Of a stretch of DNA of 39,730 nt, positions 1-10,674 are shown one piece after another; position 1 is the first letter of the stretch, and the number at the start of each line of letters is the position of its first letter. The translations under genes and the position numbers were made by a program. Where the stretch lies: positions 10,623-50,352 of the forward strand of contig CAMPET010000084.1 in the NCBI GenBank assembly GCA_946803715.1, written 5' to 3'. The stretch comes from Beroe ovata (lineage: Eukaryota > Ctenophora > Nuda > Beroida > Beroidae). The notes under the pieces were generated by a model, which was given only the letters and a program-made list of their open reading frames with translations, had not been told where the DNA came from and ran no database searches.

Positions 1-57
1 TGTGTGTGTGTGGGTGTGTGTGTGTGTGTGTGTGTGTGTATGTCTGTGTGTGTGTGG
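1..57. repeat. (TG)n microsatellite at window start
   Basis: Near-perfect TG dinucleotide run with a few interruptions. The window also ends in the complementary (CA)n run, and the internal gap is bounded by (TG)n, so these tracts mark assembly edges. Confidence 0.95.
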
Positions 58-752
58 GAGGACAAGAGCGAGCTTCAAGTAACAAGAGTGTGATATAGAA
101 CTCTTTCTGAAGCTGTTGATTGTGCCTCACAAAACACAAAAGACGGTTCCTATGTGCTCAGAAGCGCTTTAGGGAGAACAATGGTCAATGGAGCTTTTGG
201 CGAAATATGGTACAACAAACTTACAGACATGGCATTTATAAAAAAGTTCTCGATCTAGGTTTTGAATATAAAGAGGAGAAGAAACCTTGAGGAGAAGAGA
301 AAAATGAGTCACAATAACTGGTATTGGATCATTGGACCGCGACATCAGATCCACGCACACACGCACAGTTTCAGGATGGTTGCTTGCCGCACAACAAATA
401 GGAAAGAAATACATGCTGTCCATTTGTAGTATAATAACTTGTGACGGAAGTGGGTTGTTATATAACCTAACTCGAGCAACACAACAACAGATACTATCTC
501 AGTAAAGAGAGGTGGTGACAGAGTTAATGGGGGAGTTAACTTTCTGAGAGGGGGGTGCATTACGGGGAGGTAGTGAATGTAGGATTAATTTAGTTATCAC
601 AGAGGGGGGGGGGGGAAATGAGGAGGATGAGTTAATGAGCACTCGGCACAGAGTCAATATGTCTGGCGTGTCTGGGCGTCAGCGGTGGGCGCGAAGACAG
701 GCAACAGCCGTCACTCAATATTTCAACAATTACACATTTTTCCTCTCCGCAG
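58..752. other. Non-coding stretch upstream of first recognisable exon
   Basis: No exon with good splice sites was found. It contains a G homopolymer near 605-615. The first recognised exon at 753 begins inside a codon, so earlier exons of that gene must exist, either here unrecognised or beyond the window. Confidence 0.4.
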
Positions 753-3700
753 GTTCCTCAATATCAGCATCATTAACGGCAAGGGAACGCTGCACGGAGT
801 AATGAAGCTCGGAGATGGAGGGATAGAAAGTAACTTCGACTTCATTATTCCAGATGAAGGTGAGCTGAGAAGGTCGATTCAAAATCGAACCGTAATTACC
901 GATCATAATCGAAAAAATGTCGACTTTTTATCGATTATAATCGGTAATTACGGTTGATTTTGAATCGCCCTTGCCCTAGGAACAAGGAAAAGGAGGAGAA
1001 ATGTAACCTATATGCACACGCATGCTTTTAGTTGTTCGTTGTTCAAATGCATTACAGTTTGGTGACCTGAATAGGTACCAAGAATCGATCTATTCTTTGA
1101 CCGCTCGATGTATGAAGTTATAACAAAACAAGCACAAGCAAATAGATCACGAAATACAGACACAAATACAAAAAAATAAGAGAAAGAGGGGAGAGATTCA
1201 GATTATGATTAAATTCTTGGAAATCCGTCTGTATATTCCTGGAAAGTGCTATATAGTGCAGATGTTGTTGTCGGTAGGAAGAATCGAGCTGTGTATAATA
1301 GTCCCAGGATTTACAGCAGGAATTTCTGGTCAATGATCGGGTTAAGTGTGGGTTTAGGGAGAACAATGACTCTCTAGAAAGTCGTCCTGATTAGGTTTCT
1401 CATGCTAGAACATACGGACTTTTTAATGATTCACGATGAAATTATTATTACTCTCAATCCCTCCCCAACTGCAACGTTGCTCCTCATTCCCCTGATGTTG
1501 CTCAAATTAGCAACCCCACAGGCAAGCTGGTGAACTATACGAACTATGTGCAGATATCGGATTGGTGTGGTGAGTCCATGGTTGTGGAACTGTGTTTCCA
1601 CGCCGGGAACAGGGCACATGAGGTGAGAGGAAGTAGAGATTTCACGGGGTGATTTTCATAACGAAATTAGAAATCACTCTTTTCTCTTCATTTTAATGTA
1701 CAATTTCGTCATCGAAAAGCAAAGTACACTCCTACCATCCCATGATTTCAGAAGTGCAAGGTGATTTCATGCCTTGAGGAGCAGCTGATGGATTTCATCC
1801 TTCCTGAAACTGCCATTGCCTACGAGAAGGTCCATAAACCAAACTTCTTTGGACTGGAGACGTGGAGAAAATATGTCAATCCATTGGAGTGGTAGGTTAT
1901 TGACACTAGTTTCAAATCTCTTCGATATCATTGACACCGCTTCAATATCATTGACACCACTTTTAACCGTAAACCGTTTCGCTGACACCAGTTTATCATT
2001 GACACCACTTCGTTCGGGCACAATCTCTTGACACCACTTGTGTCTTAGACACCAGTGTTATTGACACCACTGATCCCCCTTGACACCACTTTGTGCACAG
2101 GTTTATCTCCCTTGACACCACTTTGTGTGCAGGTTTAACGGTATTGACACCTGGCAGGAAGGTGTCATCATGCTCATTTCTCTCTTCCTGTACGCCGCAC
2201 TTGCGAGTATCCTCCTCAAAATCTGCCGTTGTTTCAAGTGTGGTGCTCAACTCACATCCAAGATTGCTGACATCATCTGCTCCCCTTGCTGTTTCACCAC
2301 TGGTGTCAGGAAGATTAGGAGAAAACTTGACTTCCGACGAGGTTAAAGAACTCAAATGCCCATTCTTCCCCCAAGGCCCAATGACCAATCGAAAGACTCT
2401 GTCTCACTCTTCGCTATTAATCTCTTATTCACACTCAATCAAGTATCACGACACCACATCAACTACCACTCACTTCCCAGGTTACCATGACGACACCACA
2501 TCAACTACCACATCAACTACCACCCAGGTTACCATGACGACATGGTGATTCCAGCATTCAAGAACTATTCCTTCTCGAGGAGGTGTCACAGTCTACCCAA
2601 CCCCATATCACCTGGTGATCACTCTGTGATATCGGCACGGTCAAGTTCATCTCTGGTGAGTCTGACACTTCATTTCAGGGGGGGTTGTGTTCATCGTTTA
2701 TTTCGAAACCGTCTCAATCCATCCGGAGACAGTCGCCCGAATATTTGTGTTGAAAGGGAATGAAGAACCACTCAACACATGATAGTCGCATCATTGAGAG
2801 GAGTGTTGATTCGTTCTCTGAAAATCGGTTTTCTCATGACCTTCATTCTGTTGATCTCCTCTAGTTTTTCACGATATTCTCAGGGACGAAACCAAGTTTA
2901 TCCCCCTCCTCCTCCCCCCTTCCCCCGATTTGAGAATCAGTTGAGGTACTCCAAACAGCACAGTCTACGATCGTATCAAGAACCACCCAGGGATAGATCA
3001 TGGAAGAGAATGGTTGAGAGGGTAAGTACGTTCCCCCCATCCCAGATCCCCTCATCCCAATCTTCAATCCCTCGATCCCCATCTTTCCTAATTCTCCCCC
3101 CCCCTGATTCCCATTCCATCCCGGCAGCACCAATCTTATTCGGACACTGATCTCCTCCGAGACCCAAAGTCCGTGGTGGTGGCCGGTGCTTTGAGGAATG
3201 AGTTCATGCACGAGGTAATCACTTAATTAGGTTATCACATCACTAATTAGTTAATTGATTATCGGGAATGGTTGTGATCACAGCTTATAACTTTCCAAGA
3301 GTGGCTCTGTCAAGCTTTCCGGAGCATTTGTTGGGAATTCTTCTCTTTGTACGCACAATAACCACATCATATAAACATAGTTTTTAGGACAAAAGCTTTT
3401 TCATATTCTACAAAACAGCACTGTTCACATAATTTGAATTTCAATGAATTTATTTATGCTGTTGAGACCCGTAAGGACAATGAACTATTCAGCTGTTAGA
3501 ATAAAAACTTTGTTTCAGTATGATAAAAGAAAGTTTGAGCTTCTGGAACAAATGATTCACGAGTACAGCTCTCCCCATGGGTTTGTGTCTGCTCCTTCAT
3601 AATAATACCACCGCACTGCTCCTTCACAATGAACAATTGACCCCACTTACTATACTCGTCAATATTCTCAGGTCTTCAGCGGGACTGAGCAATCGAGGCG

Positions 3701-4321
3701 AATCAGAGTCCGACTATGGATCCTCTCGGAATATTAATCAGGGCCGGGGTAAGTAAGGGAGAGAGTCAAACTAAATAATTTCACCAGATTCAATACCCCT
3801 CCGATATTCTATACTGTTCATTGTTCATAATCGACTGATAATCACAGGTCATGTGAACAAGAGACGTGATAGTAGCGAGAAGCAACTCAATTCACCGTCC
3901 TCTAAACTGAAGCATGGGAAGCATGTTAATCGGCACAGCTCTGAGAGAAGACTCAGGAATAACCACGTCCATCCCTCAGAGTCCAAACTGTCACCTGGTC
4001 ACTCACGTTCCCATTGCTTGCGGAGGAATTGTTCCCTACCTGGCAGACAGAGACTTGCTCGTGCCGAGAGTTCTGCGAATGAGGAATACAGGTTGGTATT
4101 AATTGCGCGCCCCGCACGTGCTATGCGACTGCGACTGCGGCGAGATGTTGCGATTTTGATGTGATTGTCAGAGGTTACGAGAGGTTAGGTTAGGTCATTG
4201 AGGATTGTGTTTGTAGCTGATTCTGAAGAATGTCTTACATCTCAGGATTGTCCAGCACTCGTTAACAGACACTTCACCGAGCGAAGAGTCTGATACTGAT
4301 AGTGATAGTGATAGTTTTTAG
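753..4321 (+). CDS. Single-pass membrane protein with long basic cytoplasmic tail (5'-partial, 11 exons; HAP2/GCS1-like?)
   Basis: Exons 753-859, 1522-1622, 1752-1891, 2133-2341, 2555-2655, 2884-3021, 3128-3214, 3519-3580, 3672-3748, 3848-4091 and 4246-4321 all have AG/GT borders, and the reading phase agrees at every junction; the 5' end is missing. The product has a Cys-containing ectodomain (WCGES, LCFHAGN, CKVISC), a juxtamembrane NPLEWFNGIDTW stretch, one hydrophobic segment (GVIMLISLFLYAALASILL) and then Cys pairs (CRCFKC, CSPCC) suited to palmitoylation. The tail of about 260 residues is rich in Arg, Lys, Ser and His, has a Pro run, and ends in an acidic Ser/Asp repeat. The layout of ectodomain, NP..F..W juxtamembrane motif, membrane anchor, Cys cluster and basic tail recalls the gamete fusogen HAP2/GCS1, but I could not confirm this. 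The exon 4 to 5 junction uses donor GAG|GTTAAA; if it is not spliced, the protein stops at a TAA at about 2344-2346 and the tail is a separate gene. Exon chain fairly sure; identity weak. Confidence 0.6.
870..972. repeat. 103-bp intronic palindrome (MITE-like hairpin)
   Basis: Two arms of about 43 bp, differing by two substitutions and a one-base indel, surround a ~17-base loop. The outer sequence is AAGG(T/G)CGATTCAAAATC. It lies in the first intron of the membrane-protein gene. No clear target duplication was seen. Confidence 0.75.
1895..2130 (+). repeat. TTGACACCACTT minisatellite-like cluster
   Basis: At least ten copies or near-copies of TTGACACCAC(T) at irregular 12-25 bp spacing fill intron 3 of the membrane-protein gene up to the acceptor at 2131-2132. 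The same motif recurs elsewhere in the window. Confidence 0.8.
2448..2536 (+). repeat. Short direct repeats, ACCACATCAACT / CCCAGGTTACCATGACGAC
   Basis: ACCACATCAACT occurs three times, and a block containing CCCAGGTTACCATGACGAC occurs twice. Both are inside the intron before exon 5 of the membrane-protein gene. The duplicated CCCAG could act as decoy acceptors. Confidence 0.7.
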
Positions 4322-4665
4322 TAATAGAAAGTGGAGAGACTTATACTTTTAGTTTTACTTTAAGTTTGGCGTAATGAACTTCAGCATGCGCACTGGCTTG
4401 AGAAATACGAAAAACTGACTGAGTGCAGAGTGCACTCATAAGTCATAGTCTCTCATAGTCACTGAGACTGTGCAACTGCATGTCAAATGTAAATGACTGG
4501 CTAATGCTATAGCTAGTGAGTTTCCCTCCCAATCTCTTTCTCTTCTAGTTCTCGTACTTAACTTTAAGTTCTAAAATACTTTCAATGCTATTGCTCATTG
4601 CTAAGCTTGCGAGATTTTAATTTTATCTCACCTCAGTTTCTCGCGCGCGTTTTCATCCTGTCCAG

Positions 4666-4932
4666 TGTCCCGCGCTGCGTTACCCAAACTGTCCGATTTT
4701 ATCTTACCTCTTTTACTCGCTGTGCACATGTAGCGCGGCGCGCCCCTGCACCCTTCTTTACTCGGTGAAAAGAAAAATCGTAAAAAAACACGGAGCGGGA
4801 GACGCTCAGCTCGCGCGGAGTATTTGGGCCTTGCCGGATGTTATCTGTCTGCACTGTTTCTTGCGCGCAAGATACAGTGGACAGATTGAGATAACATCCG
4901 GCAATTTGGGCCGTCACGGCAGCGCGGGAACA
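4666..4932. mobile_element. GC-rich TIR element (MITE-like), interrupted by a mini-element
   Basis: The left end TGTCCCGCGCTGCGTTACCC and the right end, read inward as TGTTCCCGCGCTGCCGTGAC, are imperfect inverted repeats. The same termini bound a second copy at 17491-17662. A 74-bp palindrome has inserted near the right end (4831-4904). There is no coding capacity. Confidence 0.6.
4831..4904. mobile_element. 74-bp palindromic mini-transposon, copy 1
   Basis: Terminal inverted repeats TTGCCGGATGTTATCTGTC at the left and the near-complement at the right end in GGATGTTATC/GATAACATCC with CGGCAA. The element is flanked by the exact 8-bp direct repeat TTTGGGCC (4823-4830 and 4905-4912), as expected of a target-site duplication. 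The element is almost all palindrome with a GCGCGC centre. 8-bp duplications are typical of the hAT superfamily; assigning it there is inference. Confidence 0.85.
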
Positions 4933-5178
4933 TTTCTTGCGCGCGCGTGTGTCTTCATCGAAGTCCGAAACTCCAGTTTCAGCCCTCAATGAAAGCGCGT
5001 GAAAAAGAGGTATGAAATTTGCCTGGCTTCAGTACACGCTAGGCTGTTCTGTCACCGCGCCGCGCGAGCGCGTTGGCGGCGCGCGCGAAACTAGGGTCTA
5101 TCATCGACTTGTAGGAATTCTCCTACTCTCGCGGGCGGGATTTTATCCCTGGCAAGGAATTGCAATTGCGCGGCGCCG

Positions 5179-5253
5179 TTGTCGGATGTTATCTGTCCAA
5201 TGTTTCTTGCGCGCCGCGCGCAAGAAACAGTGCAGACAGATAACATCCGGCAA
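5179..5253. mobile_element. 75-bp palindromic mini-transposon, copy 2
   Basis: Same family as 4831-4904: starts TTGTCGGATGTTATCTGTC, ends GACAGATAACATCCGGCAA, with a GCGCGC-rich centre and TTTCTTGCGCGC / GCGCGCAAGAAAC arms. It is flanked by the exact 8-bp repeat CGGCGCCG (5171-5178 and 5254-5261), which is itself palindromic. Confidence 0.88.
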
Positions 5254-5575
5254 CGGCGCCGACGATAGGGAAAAACCCTACAATCATCGACAGGCAAAGG
5301 TAAAATCTGACAACACTAGCTATAGCCTTCATTAGACATTGATACTTTAGCGTTATTCGACTGAGTTTTGTTCATTTATTGAGTTGAATTCATTTATTTT
5401 CATAATTCTCCGTCAAATTGCATTAGAGACAGCATTAGAGACAGCTAAAATAGATCCAATGTATTCCCTCAAAGCATCAACAACCACATTTGTATTATTT
5501 CTTTTATAATGGATATTTTCTGAAGCATACTGGTATCAATCATAAGTTCTCTCCACAAAATACCCAACTTCAGTA

Positions 5576-8313
5576 ATGTCACTTTTTGGTAATACTGGTA
5601 GCAGCAACCTATTTGGGACCCCAGCATCCACCTCTGCCACACCACTATTTGGATCCACTCCTGGTAGAAGGAATTTCATTGCAAATTTAATTCAATTCAA
5701 TGCCTAATTCATTTCAATGCCTAACAGACTAGCTCCTTTAAGAATAAACTTTTTTTAGAACAAAAATTTCATTTGGTCCCAGATATGACTATTCACATCT
5801 ATCAATCCACCAGTTGCAACTGGAACGGCCCCACTCTTTGGTTCAACAGCAACATCTGCAGCACCTGCTGCTAGCACTCCACTTTTTGGTATTTCTTGCT
5901 ATAAGAATTTGTCTCTGGGATGAAACATACTGCTGTTAGCACTATATGAACTGATAGTTTCATCACTCAGGGGCAGCAGGAACGAAACCAAGCCTGTTTG
6001 GCACTTCTGCCCCAGCATCTACAGCAGCAGCTACTACAACTCCTTCCCTTTTCTCAAACCTTGGTTCCAGTGCTCCTTCATCAACAGCAGCACCAGCTGC
6101 TAGCACTGCTGCTCCTTCTCTATTTGGAACTACTGGAAGCACTGGAGCAACCTCTCTATTTGGTGCTACTTCTACTGCACCAGCAGCAGGTATCCATAGA
6201 TTCAGACTGATCATCTCGTGATAATGATTTGAAGCATCCGTTTCCTATAATACATTTACCTTTCTGCATTCTGCAGGAACTAAGTCATTGTTTGGCTCCA
6301 CCACAGCAAGCACAGCAGCATCAGCTACAACATCAACTCCATCGTTGTTTGGAGCTTCAGCTACAAGTGTAGCAACAGCAACAACAAGCACCACTTCACT
6401 CTTCAATGCACCAGCCTCAACTCAAGCCACTCCCAGCTTAGGTAAAGATAAAGGATCATTATTCCTCAATGTGATATAACTGGATCATCTGTGTCTCAAA
6501 GTTACCAAATGTTCATGCATAGGTGGTGGATTATTTGGTTCAAGTGCTTCTACTACAACTACATCAACCACTCCTTCATTAAGCACTGGTAAGAGAGGAC
6601 AAGAAACTCTTGTTACATGGAGAAATAACTTGAAATTCATCTGAAAAGACTGCGTTTGTCAGGTTTCAAGTTAGGGGGATTGTCAACAACCGGTTCAACA
6701 TCAACAACAGCGCCAACCCTATCACTTGGAACACCTGCTACAGCCACAAGTGCTGGTAAAACCAGTTTTTTCAATCATGTCCCTAAAATTTCTGGCTAAT
6801 TGATTAAGATAATTCTTTGATCATCTTTTCTTGCAGCGTCAACGGGACTCACACTTGGAGCTACCACTACTGCTGCTGCTGCCACTCCAGCGTCCACTAC
6901 CACATCATATACTTACAAGCAGGTTGCACAATACATACAGTTAACTCCCATCATGATTCTTTGTTCATCATTGTTCATCTTTTGGCATAAGCCATAAATG
7001 CTGCCAAGAGACATCCTATTTAAGAAGGTATTCCATTTCTCTGATAATACTTACTGTTTTGATGTTATCAGATAGAGGAGCTGATAAACAAGTGGAGTGT
7101 AGATCTTGAGGAACAGGAACAGCTATTCATGAGACAAGCAAACCAAGTGAACCAGTGGGATAAACTACTCATGAACAATGCCGAGCAAATCATTGGTATG
7201 TTTGTATGGGTATTGAAACACATAGTTTCCCCCGGTTACCATCAGGCTCCCTCGCCCAACTCCCTCACGTTTAAAACATTTTACCCTGAAACATTTTTCA
7301 GACCTGAACAATGAGGTTGAGAAGGTCCGGGCTGATCAACAGCGGTTGAATCACGACCTCGACTTCATATCCTCACAGCAACAGGAGCTCGAGGATATGC
7401 TACAGCCTCTCGAGGATAAGATTAAATCGGCAGGTGAGTTGCTTCAGAAGTCCTTCAAATTTTCAATTAATTTGATGTTGCGTTTTCATTATTTAGGAAT
7501 ACCTTCTCATGATACGTTTCATATAAACTATAGAAATATCCCAGTTTTCTGCTTTTCAATGGAATAATAATAAATAACCAATATGCCCACGAAGCAGGTA
7601 TCCAGTTGAACAGCCAGTATTCTGATAATGAACGGGAGAAGACGTATTCTCTTGCGGAGCATATTGACGGGCAGCTCCAGCAGATGTCAGGGGATATAAC
7701 TGAGGTGAGAAAGTGGTGGTATTGGGGTATTGAAGTGAAAATTAGAGTGCGATTGTTCTGGTCTGTCTCTCTATTTGGGGGTAGTTGTTAACAGGATTGA
7801 TGTACCTATCAATTGACAAAGTGTTCACTATTTCCACACATGCTGCTATTTTCAACAGACTTGTCTCCATAATTTATTGACTTGTGCCGATCCTAATGCC
7901 CATCATCGCAGGTAATTGAGCACCTGAACGCAGTAAACAGTAGCAACAACGATGAAAATAATCCCATGTACCAAGTAAGTTTAGTTACAACACCGACTAA
8001 CTCCTCATCAGTTAATCGTTATTTACACTACTGAAGATCGATTGTCAGAACACGATTATCAAATTTCCCTGAGTGTCTCCGTCCATTTTACTCCATTTTA
8101 CTCCGTCCATTTTACTCCTATAATCTAGGTCTCTCGACCACCTTAAACCCCCTATTCTCTCAGATCTCTAAGATACTGAACATGCACATGGACGCCCTGG
8201 TGTGGATAGACCAACACTCGACTGTCCTTCAGAAACGTGTGGAAGATGTCAGCATGCTCTGTGATTTGAGAAAAAGAGAACAGGAGAAGAACTTTAAAAT
8301 GGCATTCGAGTGA
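5576..8313 (+). CDS. NUP62: Nuclear pore glycoprotein Nup62 (central channel FG nucleoporin)
   Basis: Twelve exons: 5576-5663, 5814-5888, 5971-6189, 6277-6441, 6523-6588, 6663-6755, 6837-6922, 7072-7195, 7302-7433, 7598-7704, 7912-7974, 8164-8313. Phases agree throughout, giving 455 aa, a little shorter than the vertebrate protein. The start ATG opens MSLFGNTG, itself an FG repeat. Residues 1 to about 264 are Ser/Thr/Ala-rich with many FG motifs (LFG, TPLFG, SLFGT), the disordered permeability barrier. From about residue 265 a coiled-coil domain begins with YTYKQIEELINKWSVDLEEQ and continues through NQWDKLL and DFISSQQQELEDML, the Nsp1/Nup62 C-terminal signature that trimerises with Nup58 and Nup54. 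The product sits at the inner ring of the pore and in many species carries O-GlcNAc on its Ser/Thr linkers. Identification is secure from the coiled coil plus FG repeats. No frame breaks. Confidence 0.95.
8063..8117. repeat. Short tandem repeat in last NUP62 intron
   Basis: CCATTTTACTCC is repeated four times with GT spacers. Located between exons 11 and 12 of NUP62. Confidence 0.75.
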
Positions 8314-8607
8314 AATTCGAGGAATTGCGAGTTGGTTTTTAGTGACGGCGAAGTTTTTACCTATTTATATCTCACAAGGAAGGATTTCGATCTTTTAATG
8401 TGCTATTTCTTTCTCATTAAACCATTTATTTGAACTCAATTGACGAAAGGATGCCTTTCTAAATCTCGGATGTGATATAGAGAATGACCTGTTCTCGATG
8501 GTCACGGTAATCCATTTCCTCTATGATCGAATCTCCTCCTTTCACGGTTAATTTCTCAGTAGAAGAAACGTTATTCAAAGTGTCCCTCACCCTATTCCCA
8601 CGTAGCT

Positions 8608-9632
8608 ATGCGTTTGACACGCGTGGCGTATGCGCGGCTCACGCCCGTCATGTACATGAGAGCTAGGACACGTTATGAGAACAGGAGAGGGGAGGCTGTC
8701 AGTCCGGTAAGTTGCCATGGTAACCGGGCATGTCAAGTGTCAATGCTTGTCACTGTTATTCAATTTGAACATATTCCACATACTGTCAGTGAAATAATCT
8801 GTCTTGTTATACAGGGCATCCATCTAAAGCCGCCTACTATCCACGATGGATTCCAGATGATCAGGGATCCTGCTCACGATAAGTAAGATAGGGGTCAGGG
8901 GAAATAGGGGGAGGGGGTAGTTATTTTCATTCGTAACAGAGGGGAGCGGGAAAAAAGAAGAATATTTCATATTTGTAACAATAGAATAGGCGTAGTTTAT
9001 TGGTTCGAATGAGAAAGTTGATATTTGACATCAAAATAATCTCTTCAATTTTATTTCTCTTTCAGGTGGTATTTAACGAGGGAATCGATGGACGATACAT
9101 TTGAGTGGGATGCTAAAAGCACCGCCATTTTCGTGGGATCCATCGCGTTTTTCATCGCGAGTTGTGAGTATGACTGTTTCGTGTTGAGTTGACTCCGTCA
9201 TCGGCCATCATGCATACATGATTTCAATTTTGTACACCAATTTACTTTTGCTGCGTTTATTTTGGCGCTCCTTGTATAAGATTGTTACACAATATTATCT
9301 CTCATCTTGGGCCCCACATCTCTAATTTAGTCCCCCGCGCTCTGTTTGCAGATTTCATGTTACGACATACTCTGAACAAAGCAGCTGTGTGGGAAAGAGG
9401 TGTAACTCTTGAGCAGCTTGAGTCTGAACACAACAATTGCTGGCTCTTCGATCCTGTCACTGTATTTGACGGGTGAGTGTGTCTGTCTGTCTGTCTGTCT
9501 GTTTTTCTGTGTCTGTAACCTGCTACTCACAATTTAACTCTCCTCAGGTCTGAATATTTCGAAAGGACCCCACTCTCTCACAACTTCGCACCAGTGACCG
9601 CCGGAAAATACCGAGCAGACTTCAAAATATGA
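8608..9632 (+). CDS. Small single-pass membrane protein, candidate complex I subunit NDUFB11-like
   Basis: Five exons with consistent phases: 8608-8706, 8815-8882, 9066-9163, 9352-9472, 9548-9632, giving 156 aa. The first 30 residues are Arg-rich and almost free of acids (MRLTRVAYARLTPVMYMRAR), as in a mitochondrial targeting peptide. One hydrophobic segment follows at about residues 73-90 (STAIFVGSIAFFIASYFML), then a charged stretch (WERGVTLEQLESEHNN) and a DP-containing C-terminal part (CWLFDPVTVF). Length, single membrane span and the order W, membrane segment, W-R-E-rich helix and DP motif resemble NDUFB11 (ESSS), an accessory subunit of the membrane arm of NADH dehydrogenase. The match is by layout only; it could be another small inner-membrane protein. 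The gene starts about 290 bp after NUP62 on the same strand. The exon structure is firm, the name is not. Confidence 0.8.
9474..9504. repeat. (GTCT)n microsatellite
   Basis: Five or more TCTG units just after the exon 4 donor of the small membrane-protein gene. Confidence 0.85.
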
Positions 9633-9888
9633 AGGAACAATTTAATATAGCGATAAGCGAGACTAAATCTAAATTATGCAATTCCCAGTACAAAATCAAG
9701 TTAATTTCCAACTCCACGCTTGAATGTGATGAGAAATGAGAATAGGTATTGTGTACAACGTTTTGGTGGCAAACTGATTTCATTCGACTCCTTTCGTTCT
9801 TATTTCACTATGAACTCCCTATTGTTATATTTACACACCTATAATCGTGTTTCATATGTGGTATTCACTCTTTTACTGATTTGTGCTA

Positions 9889-10553
9889 GGATGACCATTG
9901 GCCGATTGACAGTCGAGCACAGAATGGAACAAACGCAGAGAACGTTGACAACGTTTGGATTGCCCAATATACANGATATGATTCCCAATCCCCCCGACAA
10001 TGAATTTAGTGGGGATGATGGATGCGCAGAGCTGTGCTGGAACACTTGGCAGTATCTATCAATATTCAATTGCACATCTTGGTGAGTGCTCTGAGATCAA
10101 GCTCCATTCGTTGCTAGTTGTCTGTGATGATCAATTCTCCTACGTGTAAGTTGACCCATATTATTCCTTTATAGATTCGGACAATGAGATCTACTCCTGA
10201 GATAGAAGCGTCTTGTACTAGGAAAGATGAAGTGTTGTCACCTTTAGAGTAAGGTACAACCCTATATCAAGTTTTTTGCAGTTCAATTGCAATTGTAGCA
10301 GGAACTAACTAGCATTTATCTCAGGCGTCTTTCCTCAATTGATCTTTGGATAACTTAAACCTTAAACTGGACAAGTAACGTATTTAATCACGGTCAGTAA
10401 CATATCAAATCAACAATTTCTATTAGATAAATGACTATTTTCCGTTATTATTCATTTATCTCATGATTCTGCTAATAACGTATTCCCATTTTACAGGGCT
10501 CCTCATCAACAGACACAAGATAAGAGTTATGATTGACAAAGCTGTCAAGAATC
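9889..10553 (+). CDS. Uncertain exon group, possible small or broken gene
   Basis: Three segments look like exons by their borders: about 9891-10081 (after TGCTAG, before GTGAGT), 10175-10248 (after TTTATAG, before GTAAGG) and 10498-10553 (after TTACAG, ending in TGA). The last two join in phase to give a tail ending QQTQDKSYD. The first segment has open stretches in all three frames, and an N at 9974 may hide a frame error, so no frame can be chosen. In the longest open frame splicing to the second segment creates a stop at once. I do not recognise a protein family. It may be a small gene, a pseudogene, or chance. Confidence 0.25.
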
Positions 10554-10674
10554 CGACACTAGGGGACTTTTTTCATAAACTTTGGTTGGAAAGATATAAG
10601 ACCCCATGTTATCGGCGCGTCGAATCTTATATTTCATCTGTTTTCATTGGATGACCGACCATTTATTACGTATT

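Larger units (their letters stand above)
4322..5575. other. Spacer between membrane-protein gene and NUP62
   Basis: No gene was recognised. About half is occupied by nested GC-rich inverted-repeat elements listed separately (4666-4932, 4831-4904, 5179-5253). The remainder, roughly 5330-5575, is AT-rich and should contain the NUP62 promoter; no clear TATA box was seen. Confidence 0.6.

Noticed and set aside
1996-2388. 130-aa minus-strand open frame
   Set aside because: It is the antisense of the TTGACACCAC cluster and of coding exon 4; its repeated Lys-Trp-Cys-Gln residues come from the repeat.
2779-2883. Start codon at 2779 with a signal-peptide-like stretch for the basic-tail exons
   Set aside because: The frame is open into exon 6, but the 2555-2655 exon joins exon 6 in phase with good borders; kept only as an alternative if tail and membrane gene prove separate.
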